Source: Pseudomonadota bacterium
GTDB taxonomy: Bacteria > Pseudomonadota > Gammaproteobacteria > JAKAQQ01
Reading direction: 5' to 3'
Assembly (NCBI GenBank): GCA_021839245.1
Contig: JAKCBQ010000015.1
Coordinates: forward strand, 1 to 33,954
DNA length: 33,954 bases
Of the stretch, positions 32,849 to 33,954 are shown in pieces; the stretch's first letter is position 1, and each line of letters begins with the position of its first letter. Below the pieces are notes generated by a model. The model had not been told where the DNA came from. It did not search any database and worked only from the letters and a program-made list of their open reading frames with translations. The position numbers and the translations under genes were made by a program.

Positions 32849-33357
32849 CGCATGCCTCCCCGAGGTCGACGAGCGCGGAAGAACGACCTGAGGAGCGCGG
32901 CCGACTCCTCCGCGCCGGGCCCGCGACGCGCGGTGAGACGGTGGGGAAACGCCCCCTCGAGGAGACGGACCACACTTTCAACAGCGCCGGCTTTCGGATC
33001 GGGAAGGGCGTAGACGATTTCGTCGGTCCGCGCCCAGAGGAGGGCCCCGAGGCACATCGGGCAGGGCTCGAGGGTGACGTAGAGACGCGTGCCGGGCAAG
33101 CGGTAGTTGCCACACCGACGCGCAGCGCGGCGGAGCGCCACGATCTCGGCGTGGAGCGTGGGATCCCCTCCCGCGAGGGTGCGGTTGGAACCCGTCGCGA
33201 TCCTGCCCCCGCCGTCGACCAGAACGGCTCCGACCGGCACCTCGCCCCGTGCCGCGGCACGGCGGGCGGCGGCGAGCGCAAGACTCATCCAGTGGCGATC
33301 GGTCTCGGCCGAAGGCGCCTTCGCCGCGCGGTCGGACGGGCGCGTCAGCGTCCGCAC
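32845..33357 (-). CDS. tadA: tRNA-specific adenosine deaminase TadA
   Basis: About 170 residues if started at GTG 33357. The frame is open to 33663, but the upstream 100 residues are Arg/Ser-rich and unlike the family; ATG 33288 would cut too close to the first helix. TadA converts A34 to inosine in tRNA-Arg(ACG). The zinc and catalytic residues are His69 and Glu71 (LHAEIVALR) and Cys99 and Cys102 (LEPCPMCLGALLWAR). WMSLALAAARRAAARGEVPV with GAVLV is the standard N-terminal strand. No strong Shine-Dalgarno precedes the chosen start. The stop overlaps the yhdP start. Confidence 0.92.
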   Translation of the reverse strand: MRTLTRPSDRAAKAPSAETDRHWMSLALAAARRAAARGEVPVGAVLVDGGGRIATGSNRTLAGGDPTLHAEIVALRRAARRCGNYRLPGTRLYVTLEPCPMCLGALLWARTDEIVYALPDPKAGAVESVVRLLEGAFPHRLTARRGPGAEESAALLRSFFRARRPRGGMR

Positions 33358-33513
33358 GGTGCGATGGCCCGAGAAAACACTCGACCCGCACCGCGGGTCC
33401 GGAAGACGGTCGGGTCGGCCATGATACAGAGTCACCGCACACCGGCGTGAGACTCCATCATAACGGCTCCGGAGGTTCTCCCCTTGACCGCCTTGCGCAA
33501 CGGTCACCGATCG

Positions 33514-33559
33514 CGAAGACCGACGGTCCCCCTGTTGAGCCATGACTTGGGGGTCTTCG
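33514..33559. repeat. Inverted repeat, possible long hairpin
   Basis: CGAAGACC (33514-33521) and GGTCTTCG (33552-33559) are a perfect 8-bp inverted pair with a 30-nt loop. Inside, CCCCC (33528-33532) can alternatively pair with GGGGG (33549-33553). No U-tract follows on either strand. Confidence 0.5.
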
Positions 33560-33576
33560 GAACTCGATGGGAGAGA

Positions 33577-33594
33577 CCTTGGGGCGCACCAAGG
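33577..33594. repeat. Short inverted repeat, hairpin
   Basis: CCTTGG (33577-33582), a 6-nt loop GGCGCA and CCAAGG (33589-33594) form a perfect 6-bp stem, the second of three hairpins in this stretch. Confidence 0.5.
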
Positions 33595-33621
33595 CGTTGG
33601 CCGTAGGCGTTGCCAGGGATG

Positions 33622-33641
33622 CCGCCCGTCCGCACGGGCGG
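33622..33641. repeat. Short inverted repeat, strong hairpin
   Basis: CCGCCCGT (33622-33629), loop CCGC and ACGGGCGG (33634-33641) form a perfect, GC-rich 8-bp stem with a 4-nt loop. There is no U-tract on either side, so it is not a classical terminator. Confidence 0.55.
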
Positions 33642-33954
33642 ACGCACCGCGCCGCGAAGCCACTTCACACGCGGGACACGGACCCGGAGGACGTTCAGGT
33701 GCCGGTCGCGCCGGCTCAGCGTGTCACGGACCGGATGGGCACCCGCTTCTCCGGGTCCCGCAACCCGGCTGCCCGGGGGAAAGTTGGTGCGGGTGCTCGG
33801 CCGAACTCCGAAGGTTCGATCCGGGACGCTTCACGGATCAGAATGCCCCACGCTTCGCCGGCACCATCCCGATCGTATTCACAGAGCGCGGCATCAACCG
33901 CCCTCCGCGGCCCGGTTCGACCCGCAGGGCCACGGATGTCGAGCGGGATCATTC

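Larger units (their letters stand above)
33358..33954. other. Right end without a recognised gene
   Basis: No product can be named here. On the plus strand a frame from ATG 33567 stays open to the window edge (about 129 codons, Arg/Pro/Ala/Ser-rich). On the minus strand a 78-codon frame covers 33716-33952 and its start touches the edge. Neither has a known motif, and each may be a shadow of the other. The stretch 33514-33641 holds three perfect inverted repeats listed separately. Confidence 0.5.

Noticed and set aside
30755..33013. A 752-codon open frame on the plus strand opposite yhdP and tadA
   Set aside because: The translation is Arg/Pro/Glu-rich without any fold signature and lies entirely antisense to yhdP and tadA, which have clear family motifs.
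33716..33952. A 78-codon minus-strand frame at the right edge
   Set aside because: No motif, mixed third-position composition, no ribosome site visible because the start touches the window end, and an equally long open frame exists on the other strand.

Overview
The window is GC-rich, densely coded DNA and most likely comes from a gammaproteobacterium. The order dut-coaBC / rpmB-rpmG / (insert) / mutM is the classic gammaproteobacterial arrangement, and the yhdP-nitrilase pair is also typical of that class. A dabBA inorganic-carbon pump points to an autotroph, perhaps a sulfur or iron oxidiser. The genus cannot be told from the sequence alone.

Layout. 1-459: the 3' end of gltX and tRNA-Glu(TTC), whose -10 box contains the gltX stop codon. 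About 460-5140: an accessory island next to the tRNA, with visibly different base use. It holds a shattered serine recombinase, a headless PIN-domain gene, a type I methylase (HsdM) fragment joined to an intact DUF4143-type ATPase gene, about 760 bp without a gene, and a DUF1778/GNAT toxin-antitoxin pair whose antitoxin carries a 1-nt insertion. 5306-9444: dabB-dabA. 9634-10231: tRNA-Ala(GGC) and dut. 10228-12002: coaBC diverging from rpmB-rpmG. 12093-16091: a four-gene Gld-like ABC cassette lying between rpmG and mutM. 16066-16887: mutM with an unusual N-terminus. 17066-17625: a small exported Met/His-rich peptidoglycan-binding protein with its own strong promoter, long leader and terminator. 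17880-19517: a PAP2 phosphatase and an alpha/beta hydrolase, convergent. 19601-27706: pdhA-pdhB-pdhC followed by a giant NAD-dependent glutamate dehydrogenase. 27749-33357: a minus-strand chain tadA-yhdP-small exported protein-nitrilase, with three of the four genes starting inside or just after the stop of the previous one. 33358-33954: no recognised gene, but several perfect hairpins.

How the genes fit together. The housekeeping genes cover dUTP sanitation, CoA synthesis, ribosomal proteins L28 and L33, 8-oxoguanine repair and tRNA adenosine deamination. DabAB would supply bicarbonate for carbon fixation. The 2-oxoacid dehydrogenase complex and glutamate dehydrogenase sit at the junction of pyruvate or branched-chain acids, acyl-CoA and 2-oxoglutarate. 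YhdP is an envelope phospholipid-traffic protein and its small exported neighbour is uncharacterised. I see no complete unknown defence system. The most promising leads are the frameshifted antitoxin beside an intact toxin, the extra proline at the MutM catalytic N-terminus, the Met/His-rich protein with its structured leader, the uncharacterised protein between yhdP and the nitrilase gene, and the structured right end.
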